This document shows positions 9,053 through 17,996 of a stretch of 64,000 bases of DNA, one piece after another. Position 1 is the stretch's first letter. Each line of letters opens with the position of its first letter. The notes under the pieces are model-generated. The model saw only the letters and a list, made by a program, of their open reading frames with translations, did no database searches and was not told the DNA's origin. This DNA comes from Aquabacterium humicola. GTDB lineage: Bacteria; Pseudomonadota; Gammaproteobacteria; Burkholderiales; Burkholderiaceae_C. The stretch spans positions 1,054,001 through 1,118,000 of the forward strand of contig NZ_JARGNB010000002.1 of assembly GCF_030167915.1 (NCBI RefSeq). The letters run 5' to 3'. Both the position numbers and the translations under genes were made by a program.

Positions 9053-9589
9053 TCAGTCGAAGCGGATGTCGGCGCCAGGCACGGCGCGGATCACCGGGCC
9101 GAAGCTCGTCAGGTTCGGCAAGGTGGCGTTCTCGTGGGCGCGGATCTGCGCGGCGCTGGCGTGGTCCTTGTCGTGCGTGGTGTGGGCATCGGCGGCCAGC
9201 GTCACCGTGTAACCCAGCGCGGCGGCGCGGCGGGTGGTGGTGTCGACGCAGAACTCGCTGGCATAACCGCAGATCACCAAGTGGCGGATGTCCTGCTCCT
9301 GCAGCAGCGGCTCCAGCCGGGTGTGGTGGAAGGTGTCGGGCGTGGTCTTGCGCAGCCGCGGGTCGCCGGGCCGGGCTGTCAGCCCCTTGGCCAGCGCCCA
9401 GCCGGGCGCGCCGTATTCCAGCGGCGACCCTTCTCGCTCGTGCTGCACGTAGATCACCGGCACGCCGGCGGCGCGGGCGCGGTCGGCCAGCGCGTTGATG
9501 CGTTCGACCACCGCGGTGCCGTCGCCGGGCTGGCGTTCACCGTCGAAGAGTCCCGCCTGGACGTCGATCACCAACAAGGCCTGCTTCAT
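9053..9589 (-). CDS. Isochorismatase-family cysteine hydrolase
   Basis: A 178-residue single-domain hydrolase. The catalytic triad is visible: Asp9 of LLVIDVQAGLF, a Lys at about residue 100 in LRKTTPDTFHHT and Cys near 134 in ICGYASEFCVDTT. The family splits amide or ester bonds of small molecules. It is shorter than and clearly different from pncA at 3932-4768, so it is probably not a second nicotinamidase, though that cannot be excluded. It is co-directional with the AraC/GyrI-like regulator, 4 bp away, which may control it. The reading frame continues upstream, but MKQALLVIDVQ is the normal family start. Confidence 0.85.
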   Translation of the reverse strand: MKQALLVIDVQAGLFDGERQPGDGTAVVERINALADRARAAGVPVIYVQHEREGSPLEYGAPGWALAKGLTARPGDPRLRKTTPDTFHHTRLEPLLQEQDIRHLVICGYASEFCVDTTTRRAAALGYTVTLAADAHTTHDKDHASAAQIRAHENATLPNLTSFGPVIRAVPGADIRFD

Positions 9590-9684
9590 CGCGCAATGGG
9601 GGTTGGGGTCGTGGAGCGGCGATTGTGGAGCAAGCGGAAGGCCCGGCGCGACCCCGAAGTGCGCCGGGCGGGCAGGCGGGAGGG

Positions 9685-10350
9685 TCAGCGGTCGCGGCGG
9701 TCGCGACGGTTGCGCGACGCGAAGCCGAGCGCGGTGAGCGCGGCCAGCACCAGCGCCGGCGCGGCCGGCTCGGGCACCGCGGCGGGGGCGCCGACCAGCG
9801 CGACGTTGTCGAGCGAGCCGCCGATCGAGTCGGACGTGCCGGTGGCCAGGAAGCGCACGCGGTCCAGGCCGCCGGTGCCGATCACGTCGAAGGTGAACAG
9901 CTGCCACTGGTGCGCGCCGATGCCCACGCCGCTGCCGCCATTGGTCATCAGCAGCTGGTCGTTCCAGTAGACCTCGATCGGGTTCGACGGCGCGGCCACC
10001 GTGGGGCGCGGCGAGTACCACCAGCTCAGCGTGTAGTGCTCGCCGGCGGCCGTCGCGACGTCCTGGTGCATGCCGCTGTTGCCGAAGGTGTCGAGCTCGA
10101 CGAACTGCAGCCCGTCCTGCGCGAGCCCGAAGTTCTGGTGGCGCAGCTCGATGGTCGGCTCGCCCTGCCAGCCGGTCCACGAGGCTTGCACCTGCCAGGT
10201 GTTGTTGGCGATGACGTCGGCCTCGAAGCTGCCGTTGACGAGCAGCGAGGGCCCGGCAATGGCGTTCATCGGCGCGGCGAACGGCGTGGCGAGGGCGGTC
10301 GCCGCGAGCACGGGGCCGAGGCGACGGACGAGGGACGGCAGGGCGTTCAT
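9685..10350 (-). CDS. PEP-CTERM sorting-domain exported protein
   Basis: A 221-residue exported protein. It has an N-terminal signal peptide (RRLGPVLAATALATPFAAPM). The body is Gly/Trp/Asn-rich and beta-strand-like, beginning SLLVNGSFEAD and resembling DUF642/carbohydrate-binding folds. The C-terminal sorting signal has the motif VPEP, a hydrophobic helix (ALVLAALTALGFAS) and a basic tail RNRRDRRDR. In known PEP-CTERM systems the tail is removed by exosortase and the protein goes to the envelope or extracellular polysaccharide. No exosortase gene is in this window. The first in-frame Met of the longer frame is not plausible as it precedes the signal peptide by 35 residues. Confidence 0.88.
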   Translation of the reverse strand: MNALPSLVRRLGPVLAATALATPFAAPMNAIAGPSLLVNGSFEADVIANNTWQVQASWTGWQGEPTIELRHQNFGLAQDGLQFVELDTFGNSGMHQDVATAAGEHYTLSWWYSPRPTVAAPSNPIEVYWNDQLLMTNGGSGVGIGAHQWQLFTFDVIGTGGLDRVRFLATGTSDSIGGSLDNVALVGAPAAVPEPAAPALVLAALTALGFASRNRRDRRDR

Positions 10351-10499
10351 GGCGTGGGCCTTTCGAGGGGTGGAGGTCGTGGCCGCGATTGTTCGAAGCG
10401 GGCGTTGCAAAAGCGTCCCAAGCGGGACGGGCGCGCCGAACACGTGCTTCAACACCCCCTAGGATGCAGGCCATCCCGAATCGCCCGGAGGCGCGCTTC

Positions 10500-12998
10500 A
10501 TGGACCTGCCCTCGTTTGCCCAGGTCATCGTCGTCGGCGGCGGCATCGCCGGCTGCTCGACCGCCTACCACCTGACGAAGCGCGGCTTCCGCGACGTGCT
10601 GCTGCTGGAGCAGGGCAAGCTGACCTGCGGCACCACCTGGCATGCCGCGGGGCTGGTCGGGCAGATGCGGCCCAACCGCGCGATGACGCGCATGAGCCAG
10701 TACGGCATCGCGCTGTACGCGTCGCTGGAGGCCGAGACGGGCCTGGCGACCGGCTGGAAGCCCTGCGGCAGCGTCAACGTCGCGCGCACGCCCGAGCGCA
10801 TGCAGACGCTGCACAAGCAGGCCGCGCTGGCGCGCAGCTTCGGCGTCGAGGTCGAGGTGATCACGCCGCAGCGCGCCGGCGAGCTGTGGCCGCCGATGCG
10901 CACCGACGACCTGCAGGGCGCGCTGTGGATACCCGGCGACGGCAAGGCCAACCCGGCGGACCTGACGATGTCGCTGGCCAAGGGCGCGCGCATGGGCGGC
11001 GCGAAGCTCATCGAGGACGTCGAGGTGCTGGCGGTGCGCAGCACGAGGGGCGAGGGCGGCCGGCGGGTGACCGGCGTGCGCGTGCGCCGCGGCAGCGGGG
11101 CCGATGCGGTCGAGCAGGAGATCGGTTGCGAGACCCTCGTCAACTGCGCCGGCCAGTGGGCGCGGCAGTTCGGCGTGCTGGCCGGCGTCAACGTGCCGCT
11201 GTATTCGGCCGAGCATTTCTACATCGTCACCGGCCGCGTCGACGGCGTGCACCCGATGCTGCCGGTGATGCGCGACCCCGACGGCTTCATCTACTACAAG
11301 GAAGAGGTCGGCGGCCTGGTGATGGGCGGCTTCGAGCCCGAGGCCAAGCCGTGGCGCGTCGACCCGATCCCGTCGACCTTCCAGTTCCAGCTGCTGGGCG
11401 AGGACTGGGACCAGTTCGAGATCCTGATGAACAACGCGCTGCACCGCACGCCGGGCCTGGAGACCGCGGAGATCAAGCTGCTGCTGAACGGCCCCGAGAG
11501 CTTCACGCCGGACGGCAACTTCATCCTCGGTGCCGCGCCCGGGCTGGACGGCTACTTCGTCTGCGCCGGCTTCAACTCCGCCGGCATCGCCAACAGCGGC
11601 GGCGCGGGCCGGCTGATCGCCGACTGGATTGCCGAGGGCGAAGCGCCGGGCGACTTCTGGGACGTCGACATCCGCCGCTTCGGCCCGTTCATGGGCAACC
11701 GGCGGCTGCTGGCCGAACGCACCGCCGAGACGCTGGGGCTGCATTACGCGATGCGCTGGCCGCGCCAGGAGCTGGTCACCGCGCGGCCGCTGCGCACCTC
11801 GCCGCTGTACGACGCGCTGGCCGCGCGCGGCGCCGAGTTCGGCTCGAAGTTCGGCTGGGAGCGGGTCAACTATGTCCGGCCCGCGGGCGAAGGCACGCCG
11901 GCGCCGACGTTGGGCATGCCCGGCTGGCTGCCGTGGGTGCAGGCCGAGATGCGCGCCACGCGGGAAGGCGTCGCGCTGTACGACCAGAGCAGCTTCGGCA
12001 AGCTGCTGCTGCGCGGCCGCGATGCGCTGGCGGTGCTGCAGCGCACCTGCGCGGCGAATGCCGATGTCGAGCCCGGCCGCATGGTCTACAGCGCGGTGCT
12101 CAATGCCCGCGGCGGCTTCGAGAGCGACCTGACGGTGATGCGGCTGGAACCTGACCGCTTCGGCGAGCGTTTCCTGATCGTCACCGGCTCTGCGCAGGTG
12201 ACCCGCGACCTCGAATGGATCGGCCGCCAGGTGCACCCGCACGAGCATGCGGTGCTCGACGATGTCAGCGCGTTGTGGTGCGTGCTGTCGCTGATGGGGC
12301 CGCGCGCGGCCGAGCTGCTGGCGCAGGTCTGCCCCGACGACCTGTCCCCGGCGGCGCTGAAGTTCTCGACGACGAAGCTGGTCGACGTCGGCCTGGCGCG
12401 GGTGCGCGCGGCGCGCATGAGCTACGTCGGCGGGCCGGGCTACGAGCTGTACGTGCCGGTGGAGATGGCGCGCCATGTCGACGCGGTGCTGCACGAGGCC
12501 GGGCTGCAGATCGGCCTGGACCACGTGCACGGTCGCGTCAGCGGCCTGGTCGATGCCGGCTACTACGCGCTGGATGCGCTGCGCATCGAGGCGGGTCGGC
12601 GCGCCTGGGGCGCCGAGCTGGGGCCGGACGACACGCCGCACGAAGCGGGGCTGTGGGCCGGCGTCGCGCTGGACAAGCCGGGCTTCACCGGCCGTGACGC
12701 GCTGCTCGCCCTGCACGGCAAGCCGCCGGCGAAGAAGCTGCTGTCCTTCATCCTCGACGACCGCGAGGCCTGGGCCTGGGGCGGTGAGTCCATCCTCATC
12801 GACGGCCGTCCGGTCGGCGAGCTGTCGTCGGCCGGCTGGAGCCTCGCGGCCGGCCGCTGCGTCGGCCTGGGCTACGTGCGCGGGGAGGCCGCGCAGGCGG
12901 TGCATGCCGGCACGCCGGTGGCGATCGAGCTCTGGGGCCGGCCGGTGGTGGCGACGGCCTGGGACGATCCGGTGGTCAAGGTGATGAAGGCGCGTTAG
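10500..12998 (+). CDS. FAD-dependent dimethylglycine/sarcosine dehydrogenase-like protein with GcvT domain
   Basis: An 832-residue flavoprotein. Its N-terminal DAO oxidoreductase domain (about 1-380) has the dinucleotide-binding motif VVGGGIAGCSTAYHL at residues 9-23 and the covalent-flavin-type stretch TCGTTWHAAGLVGQ. A short FAO_M linker (about 380-430) is followed by GcvT aminomethyltransferase-like domains (about 470-830), with YDQSSFGKLLLRG and VGLGYVRGEA. This architecture is found in dimethylglycine, sarcosine and related N-methyl amine dehydrogenases, where the C-terminal part transfers the C1 unit to tetrahydrofolate. The ATG follows a GGAG at 10487-10490. It is divergent from the PEP-CTERM gene. 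The exact substrate is unknown, but choline/betaine or methylated amine breakdown is likely. Confidence 0.88.
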   Translation: MDLPSFAQVIVVGGGIAGCSTAYHLTKRGFRDVLLLEQGKLTCGTTWHAAGLVGQMRPNRAMTRMSQYGIALYASLEAETGLATGWKPCGSVNVARTPERMQTLHKQAALARSFGVEVEVITPQRAGELWPPMRTDDLQGALWIPGDGKANPADLTMSLAKGARMGGAKLIEDVEVLAVRSTRGEGGRRVTGVRVRRGSGADAVEQEIGCETLVNCAGQWARQFGVLAGVNVPLYSAEHFYIVTGRVDGVHPMLPVMRDPDGFIYYKEEVGGLVMGGFEPEAKPWRVDPIPSTFQFQLLGEDWDQFEILMNNALHRTPGLETAEIKLLLNGPESFTPDGNFILGAAPGLDGYFVCAGFNSAGIANSGGAGRLIADWIAEGEAPGDFWDVDIRRFGPFMGNRRLLAERTAETLGLHYAMRWPRQELVTARPLRTSPLYDALAARGAEFGSKFGWERVNYVRPAGEGTPAPTLGMPGWLPWVQAEMRATREGVALYDQSSFGKLLLRGRDALAVLQRTCAANADVEPGRMVYSAVLNARGGFESDLTVMRLEPDRFGERFLIVTGSAQVTRDLEWIGRQVHPHEHAVLDDVSALWCVLSLMGPRAAELLAQVCPDDLSPAALKFSTTKLVDVGLARVRAARMSYVGGPGYELYVPVEMARHVDAVLHEAGLQIGLDHVHGRVSGLVDAGYYALDALRIEAGRRAWGAELGPDDTPHEAGLWAGVALDKPGFTGRDALLALHGKPPAKKLLSFILDDREAWAWGGESILIDGRPVGELSSAGWSLAAGRCVGLGYVRGEAAQAVHAGTPVAIELWGRPVVATAWDDPVVKVMKAR

Positions 12999-13028
12999 CC
13001 CCGGATCGGTGCGGCGACAATGCCGCCC

Positions 13029-13688
13029 ATGTCATTGGTCAATTCCCCGTCCGCCGCGCTGGTGATCTTCGACTGCGACGGCGTGCTGGTCGACAGCGAG
13101 CGGCTCTGTCATGAAGCCCTGCGGCAGACGCTGGCCGACGAAGGTGTCGAACTAACGCTGGAACAGGCCTTCGCGCATTTCATGGGCACCTCGGAAGCGG
13201 TGCTGCTGGACATCGTCGAGCGGCTGATCGAGCGGCCGGTGCCCGGCGACTTCATCGCCCGCTTCGGCGCCCGCTCGTTCGACGCCTTCCGCAGCGACCT
13301 GCAGGCCGTCGACGGCGTGCACGACGTGATCCGCGGCCTGGGCGCGCGCTACTGCGTGGCGTCGAACGGCCCGAAGGAAAAGATGCGCTTCACGCTCGGC
13401 CACACCGGGCTGCTGCCGCACTTCGAGGACCGCCTGTTCAGCGCCGACGACGTGTCCCGTCCGAAGCCGGCGCCCGACCTGTTCCTGCATGCCGCGCGCA
13501 CGATGGGCGCGGCGCCTGCCGAGTGCATCGTGATCGAGGACAGCCCGACCGGCGTGAAGGCCGCGCGCGCCGCCGGCATGCGCGTGCTGGGCTATGCCGC
13601 GATGACGCCGGCCGAGCGCCTGCGCGACGCCGGTGCCGAGACCCTGTTCGACCACATGAAGCAACTGCCCGCGCTGCTGCGCACCTGA
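13029..13688 (+). CDS. HAD-superfamily phosphatase (subfamily IA)
   Basis: A 219-residue haloacid dehalogenase-type phosphatase. Motif I is FDCDGVLVDSE near residues 14-24, with the nucleophile Asp in DCD. The motif II Ser/Thr is probably in VASNGPKEK. The motif III Lys is in SRPKPAPDLF, and motif IV acidic residues are in CIVIEDSPTGVKAA. The order and spacing match the phosphoglycolate phosphatase/beta-phosphoglucomutase group, close to 6-phosphogluconate phosphatase types. Another in-frame ATG lies three codons upstream. It ends 14 bp before the methionine aminopeptidase gene. The substrate cannot be read from sequence. Confidence 0.88.
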   Translation: MSLVNSPSAALVIFDCDGVLVDSERLCHEALRQTLADEGVELTLEQAFAHFMGTSEAVLLDIVERLIERPVPGDFIARFGARSFDAFRSDLQAVDGVHDVIRGLGARYCVASNGPKEKMRFTLGHTGLLPHFEDRLFSADDVSRPKPAPDLFLHAARTMGAAPAECIVIEDSPTGVKAARAAGMRVLGYAAMTPAERLRDAGAETLFDHMKQLPALLRT

Positions 13689-13702
13689 GGAACCCCACGG
13701 CG

Positions 13703-14461
13703 ATGACGATCCACACCCAAGAAGAACTCGAGGGCCTGCAGCGCGCGGGCCGCACGGTGGCCGATGTGCTGCGCCGCATGGCCGCGGCGATCGAGCCGGG
13801 CATGCGCACCGACGAGCTCGACGCGCTGGGCGAGCGCTGGCTCGCCGACGCGGGCGCCGAACCGGCCCCGCGCCTGGCCTACGGCTTTCCCGGCGCCACC
13901 TGCATCAGCGTCAACGAGGAGATCGCGCACGGCATTCCCGGCGCGCGGGTGCTGCGCGCGGGCGACATGGTGAACATCGACGTCTCCGCCCGGCTGGAGG
14001 GTTTCTTTGCCGACACCGGTGCCAGCACCGTCGTGCCACCGGACAGCCCGGCGAAGAAGCGGGTGCGCTTCGCGACACGCGCGGCGCTGGACGCGGCGCT
14101 GGCCGAAGTGAAGCCGGGCGCGAAATTCAACCGCATCGGCGCGGCGATCGAGCGCGTGGCGCGCGCCAGCGGCCTGCGCATCGTGCGCAACCTGTGCAGC
14201 CATGGCGTCGGCGGCGCGCTGCACGAGGAGCCCACCGAGATCACCGGCTACCACGAGCCGCGCGACCGCCGCACGATGCAGGCCGGCCAGGTGTTCACGA
14301 TCGAACCCTTCCTGTCGACGAAGGCGCGGGCCGCGGTCGAGACCGGCGATGGCTGGACGTTGGTCGGCCCGGCCGGCGCGCTGACGGCGCAGTACGAACA
14401 CACGCTCGTCGTCGGGCGCCACGGCCCGATCGTCGTCACCGACCTGCGCTGGGTGCACTGA
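13703..14461 (+). CDS. map: Methionine aminopeptidase, type I
   Basis: Removes the initiator methionine from nascent proteins. The 252-residue protein carries the metal ligands of the pita-bread fold: Asp in VNIDVSARLEG, Asp in FFADTGAST, His in CSHGVGGALHEEP, Glu in FTIEPFL and Glu in YEHTLVV. The substrate-binding His is probably in EEIAHGIPG. The start is the ATG just after GAGGAACCCCACGGCG; an upstream frame extension overlaps the HAD gene and is not conserved in kind. It is not next to rpsB, the usual map context, so this may be a second copy in the genome. Length is close to the 250-270 typical of type I. Confidence 0.92.
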   Translation: MTIHTQEELEGLQRAGRTVADVLRRMAAAIEPGMRTDELDALGERWLADAGAEPAPRLAYGFPGATCISVNEEIAHGIPGARVLRAGDMVNIDVSARLEGFFADTGASTVVPPDSPAKKRVRFATRAALDAALAEVKPGAKFNRIGAAIERVARASGLRIVRNLCSHGVGGALHEEPTEITGYHEPRDRRTMQAGQVFTIEPFLSTKARAAVETGDGWTLVGPAGALTAQYEHTLVVGRHGPIVVTDLRWVH

Positions 14462-14501
14462 GCCGCTGCTGCGCGGCGCGGGCTGCCGCACCGTTTGTGC
14501 G

Positions 14502-15962
14502 CTAGCGCTTGCGGCGTTTCGGCGCCGCCTTGGCCGGCCTGGCGGCCGGCGCGGCCTTGGCCGAGCTCGTCGCCCTGGCCGATCGCGCGGTCTTCGTCGC
14601 CTTGCCGGCCGCGGCCCTCGGGGCCTGCGCATCGGCGGCGGCCGCGGCCGCCGCGTGGCGGCCGGTGCCGAGCCAGGCCTGGCAATCGCCGGCGGAAGCG
14701 GCGCCGCGAGCTGCGCTGATGCGCCGCGCCGCGGCGTCGACCTCGAAGCAGGGGCCGAGCGACGCCGCGCCCGGCGCTGCGCCGGCTTCGGCGAAACGCT
14801 GCAGGTCGGCCCGCATCTGCTCGCCGAACAGCGGTCGCAGCGCGGCCTGCAGCCGGTGGGGCGCCAGCGGCTGGCTCAGCGGCCCGAAGGGCAGGGCGCC
14901 GCCGCGTGCCTTCGCCGGCAGCAGCAGGCGGTGCAGCACGGCATCGAGACCCCCGGCGCGGCCGCCGGCGATCAGCGCACTGTGCCAGTGCGCCGCCAGC
15001 CAGGGCAACGCCGCCGGCGACCCGCCCTGCTGCCACAACATCGTCCACGCGTCGGCCAGCTCGTCCACCGACCACGGGCCGCCGGCCGCACGCAGGCGCA
15101 GTGCGTAGAACAGGCTGAACCCGTCGCTGAACCACGCGCTCGGTGCGTCGTCGCCGCGCGGCGCGAAGGCGACCGGGCCGAAGCGCTCGCGGAACACGCC
15201 GCGCTGCATGGCCTGGGCCATCAGCAGCTCTGTCGCCGCGGTCACGGCGACCGCATCGGTCGAGGCGGCCGAGGCGGGCGGCAGGCGCAGCAGCAGCGCA
15301 TCGTGCTGGCCCATCGCGAGCGGTGGGCCGGTGCCGTCGTTGCCGGCCAGCACGACGAGCCAGGCCCCGCGTTCCGGGGCGGCCAGGCCCCAGAACTGCC
15401 GCGGCTGGCCGACGGCACGCCCCGCCGCATCGGCCAGCGCCTGGGCGGTCTCGGCGCGCAGCCCGGCCGGCACCAGCACCTCCAGCGCGTGGTCCCCGGC
15501 GCCGCGCTCGAGCGTCGACCACGCGCCGATCGCCACCACGATCTCGCGCGCGAGCGCCGGCGGCCCCTGCCAGCGCAGCAGGCGCTCGTCGCCGAGCCTC
15601 GGATGCAGGCTGCTGGCGATGCGCTGGTCCTTGTCCAGCCCGTCGACCTGCAGGCACATCTGCAGCGAGGCCCGGCCGGCGAGCGCCGGCGGCAGCGCGA
15701 GCAGCGCGCGCCCTGCGAACGCCAGTTGCCGCGGGCCGATCAGCAGGCCCGGTGCGTCGTCGGCCGGCACCTGCTTCACCGGCGCCGCGCCGTCGATCGC
15801 CAGCTGCAGCTCGATGCGCGTCGGCTGGCCACCAGCGGCCCAGTGCGGCGTCAGCTGCCACAGCACCTCGCAGCCGGCCGGGCTCGACGACACCTGCGCG
15901 CCGGCACTGCCGACGGTCAACATCAGCGCGAGGGCGGCGAGCAGGCGGCGGACAACGGGCAT
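14502..15962 (-). CDS. Exported protein resembling a non-catalytic M61-like peptidase, with a basic Ala/Lys tail
   Basis: A 486-residue protein with a cleavable signal peptide (RRLLAALALMLTVGSAGAQ). The central part around residues 220-300 resembles the catalytic-region framework of M61/gluzincin-type peptidases: a helix where HExxH would lie, then SAWFSDGFSLFYALRLR, comparable to the W-x-x-EG-F-x-x-Y segment. However, the helix reads AVTAATELLMAQ with no His pair, and the Glu of the EG motif is Asp. It is therefore probably not a zinc protease. The last about 55 residues are Ala/Lys/Arg-rich and histone-H1-like (AAGKATKTARSARATSS, ending PKRRKR), unusual on an exported protein. It converges on map, 40 bp apart. 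Function unknown. Confidence 0.7.
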   Translation of the reverse strand: MPVVRRLLAALALMLTVGSAGAQVSSSPAGCEVLWQLTPHWAAGGQPTRIELQLAIDGAAPVKQVPADDAPGLLIGPRQLAFAGRALLALPPALAGRASLQMCLQVDGLDKDQRIASSLHPRLGDERLLRWQGPPALAREIVVAIGAWSTLERGAGDHALEVLVPAGLRAETAQALADAAGRAVGQPRQFWGLAAPERGAWLVVLAGNDGTGPPLAMGQHDALLLRLPPASAASTDAVAVTAATELLMAQAMQRGVFRERFGPVAFAPRGDDAPSAWFSDGFSLFYALRLRAAGGPWSVDELADAWTMLWQQGGSPAALPWLAAHWHSALIAGGRAGGLDAVLHRLLLPAKARGGALPFGPLSQPLAPHRLQAALRPLFGEQMRADLQRFAEAGAAPGAASLGPCFEVDAAARRISAARGAASAGDCQAWLGTGRHAAAAAAADAQAPRAAAGKATKTARSARATSSAKAAPAARPAKAAPKRRKR

Positions 15963-16125
15963 CGGCTTGACGGGCGGCGACAGGGCCGGCGAGCTTAGCG
16001 CAGGGCCCCGGTCGCGGCCGGTAAGGCTTGCAAGCGATTGCCCGAAGGACGCCCGCAGGATCGCCGGCAGGATTGCCGGAAGAAGCGCCGGGCGGCGGCA
16101 GGCGCTGCGGCGCGATGCGCCCCGC

Positions 16126-17517
16126 TCAACCGCCTTCGGACCACAGCGCCGCCATCGCGTCGCCAAAGGCGCGCTGCAGCGCCTGCTGGTCGTGACGGCG
16201 GCCGCCGGACAGCACGACCCGTCCGGCGACGCGCACTTCGGCGAAGGCCGGCGCATCGGTCGCGAAGACCAGCGCGTCGAGCACGTGCGTGGCCGGCACG
16301 CCGAGCAAGCCGGGCGCGTCGACATCGAGCACCAGCAAGTCGGCGCGCGCGCCGGCCGACAATCCCCAACGTCCGAAAGACGCGGCCGCCGCGCCGCCGG
16401 CCAGCATGCGCTCGAACAGGTGCGCGGCCGTCGACGGGCAGCCGGCCTGCGGCGCCGCGGCGACGTTGCGCCGGCGCAGCCCGAGGCGCTGGCCTTCTTC
16501 CAGCAGCTTCAGCTCGCCGATCGCCGAACGCGACACGTGGCTGTCCGACCCGATCGACAAGGTCGTGCCCTGCCGCAGCCAGCGCGGCACATCGGTCAGG
16601 CCGTCGCCGAGGTTGGCTTCGGTGCTCGGGCAGATCACGACGCCGGCGCCGCTGGCGGCCACCGCGTCGATCTCCACGTCGGTCGCGTGCGTCGCGTGCA
16701 CCAGCTGCCAGCGCGCATCGAGCCGCACATGGCGCGCGAGCCATTCGATCGGGCGCTGGCCCGTCGCGGCGAGGCAGTCGTCCACCTCGCCGGTCTGCTC
16801 GGCGATGTGGATGTGGATCGGGCCGGCGTCGTCGGCCAGCGCGGCCTCGAGCTGCGTGATCGACTGCGGCGCCGCGGCGCGCAGCGAGTGGATCGCGACG
16901 CCGGCCGTCACCAGCGGCCAGCGCGCGTCACGCACGCCGTCGCGCAGCGCCAGCACCCGCTGCACGTCGGTGGCGAAGCGGCGCTGGTCCTCGCGCAGCG
17001 CGGGCGCGGCGAAACCGGCGCGTTCGTACAGCACCGGCAGCAGGGTCAGGCCGATGCCGGTGCGGCTGGCGGCGCGCTGCAGTGCGCGGCACATCGTCAG
17101 CGCATCGTCGTAGGGCCGGCCGTCGGGCGCGTGATGCAGGTAGTGGAACTCGCAGACCTGCGTATAGCCGCCCTGCAGCAGCTCGGCGTACAGCTGCGCG
17201 GCGACGGCTTCGAGCGCCGCCGGAGAGATGCGCAGCGCCACGCCGTACATGCGGTCGCGCCAGCTCCAGAAGTCGTCGTGTTCGCCGCTGCGGCGTTCGG
17301 CCAGGCCGGCGAAGGCGCGCTGGAAGGCGTGGCTGTGCGCGTTGACGAGGCCCGGCAGCACCGGGCCGGCCAGCCGCGTGGCATCGGGCGGCGGCGGCTG
17401 GTCGGCCTGCACGTCGGCGAAGCAGCCGTCGGCGCCGATGCGCAGCACCACCCGCTCGCGCCAGCCGCCGGCGACCCAGGCGCGGGGCGCCCACAGCAGG
17501 GAGGGATCCGGGCTCAT
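16126..17517 (-). CDS. hutF: Formimidoylglutamate deiminase
   Basis: Hydrolyses N-formimidoyl-glutamate to N-formyl-glutamate and ammonia, the fourth step of histidine breakdown in the five-step pathway. The 463-residue amidohydrolase has the metal motif HSHAFQRAF after GLVNA, further ligands in HIHIAEQTGEVDD and LVHATHATDVE, and the catalytic Asp in SIGSDSHVSRS. Its ATG overlaps the stop of the upstream acetyltransferase in ATGA. It is the last gene of the leftward hutC-hutD-hutI-hutG-GNAT-hutF series and pairs functionally with hutG. Confidence 0.94.
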   Translation of the reverse strand: MSPDPSLLWAPRAWVAGGWRERVVLRIGADGCFADVQADQPPPPDATRLAGPVLPGLVNAHSHAFQRAFAGLAERRSGEHDDFWSWRDRMYGVALRISPAALEAVAAQLYAELLQGGYTQVCEFHYLHHAPDGRPYDDALTMCRALQRAASRTGIGLTLLPVLYERAGFAAPALREDQRRFATDVQRVLALRDGVRDARWPLVTAGVAIHSLRAAAPQSITQLEAALADDAGPIHIHIAEQTGEVDDCLAATGQRPIEWLARHVRLDARWQLVHATHATDVEIDAVAASGAGVVICPSTEANLGDGLTDVPRWLRQGTTLSIGSDSHVSRSAIGELKLLEEGQRLGLRRRNVAAAPQAGCPSTAAHLFERMLAGGAAAASFGRWGLSAGARADLLVLDVDAPGLLGVPATHVLDALVFATDAPAFAEVRVAGRVVLSGGRRHDQQALQRAFGDAMAALWSEGG

Positions 17518-17996
17518 GTGATGGATGCAGAAACGGAAAGGACCTTCTCGAAGCAGCGGCTCGCCGGATCGTCGGCGTGGGCGCCGAAGGGCTCGATCGG
17601 CCGCCAGCCGCAGGCCTGGTACAGCGCCATCGCCGGTCGCTGGCGGAAGCCGGTCTCCAGGCGCAGCGTGCGATAGCCCAGTGCCGGCGCGGCCGCTTCG
17701 AGCTGCTGCAGCACGGCCCGGGCGAGGCCGCGGCGGCGCTCGCCGCGGGTCACGAACATGCGACGCAGTTCGGCGGTGTGCTCGTCGATCGGACGCAGCG
17801 CACCGCAGGCCAGCGCCCGGCCGTCGGCATCGCGCGCCAGCAGGTACAGGCTGCGTGGTTCGGCCGGCGGATTGCTCGGCAGCGGCGTGTCGGCGGCGAA
17901 CAGCTCGGGGTACAGCGCGCGCGCTTCGAGCGCCGCTTCGTGCAGCAGCGCCAGTGCGTCGGGATGGCGCGGGTCGACCGGCTCGAAGCGAATCAC
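17514..17996 (-). CDS. GNAT-family N-acetyltransferase inside the hut operon
   Basis: A 160-residue acetyltransferase. The acetyl-CoA site is visible as RRMFVTRGERRRGLARAVL (motif A, RxxxxRG-A type). The C-terminal GNAT strand-helix follows (LRLETGFRQRPAMALYQACG, then WRPIEPFG). It starts at a GTG that overlaps the hutG stop (GTGA) and its own stop overlaps the hutF ATG (ATGA), so it is embedded and likely translated with both. Its substrate is unknown. Its place between two pathway enzymes suggests it acts on histidine, a glutamate derivative or a Hut protein, but this is inference from position. Confidence 0.85.
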   Translation of the reverse strand: MIRFEPVDPRHPDALALLHEAALEARALYPELFAADTPLPSNPPAEPRSLYLLARDADGRALACGALRPIDEHTAELRRMFVTRGERRRGLARAVLQQLEAAAPALGYRTLRLETGFRQRPAMALYQACGWRPIEPFGAHADDPASRCFEKVLSVSASIT

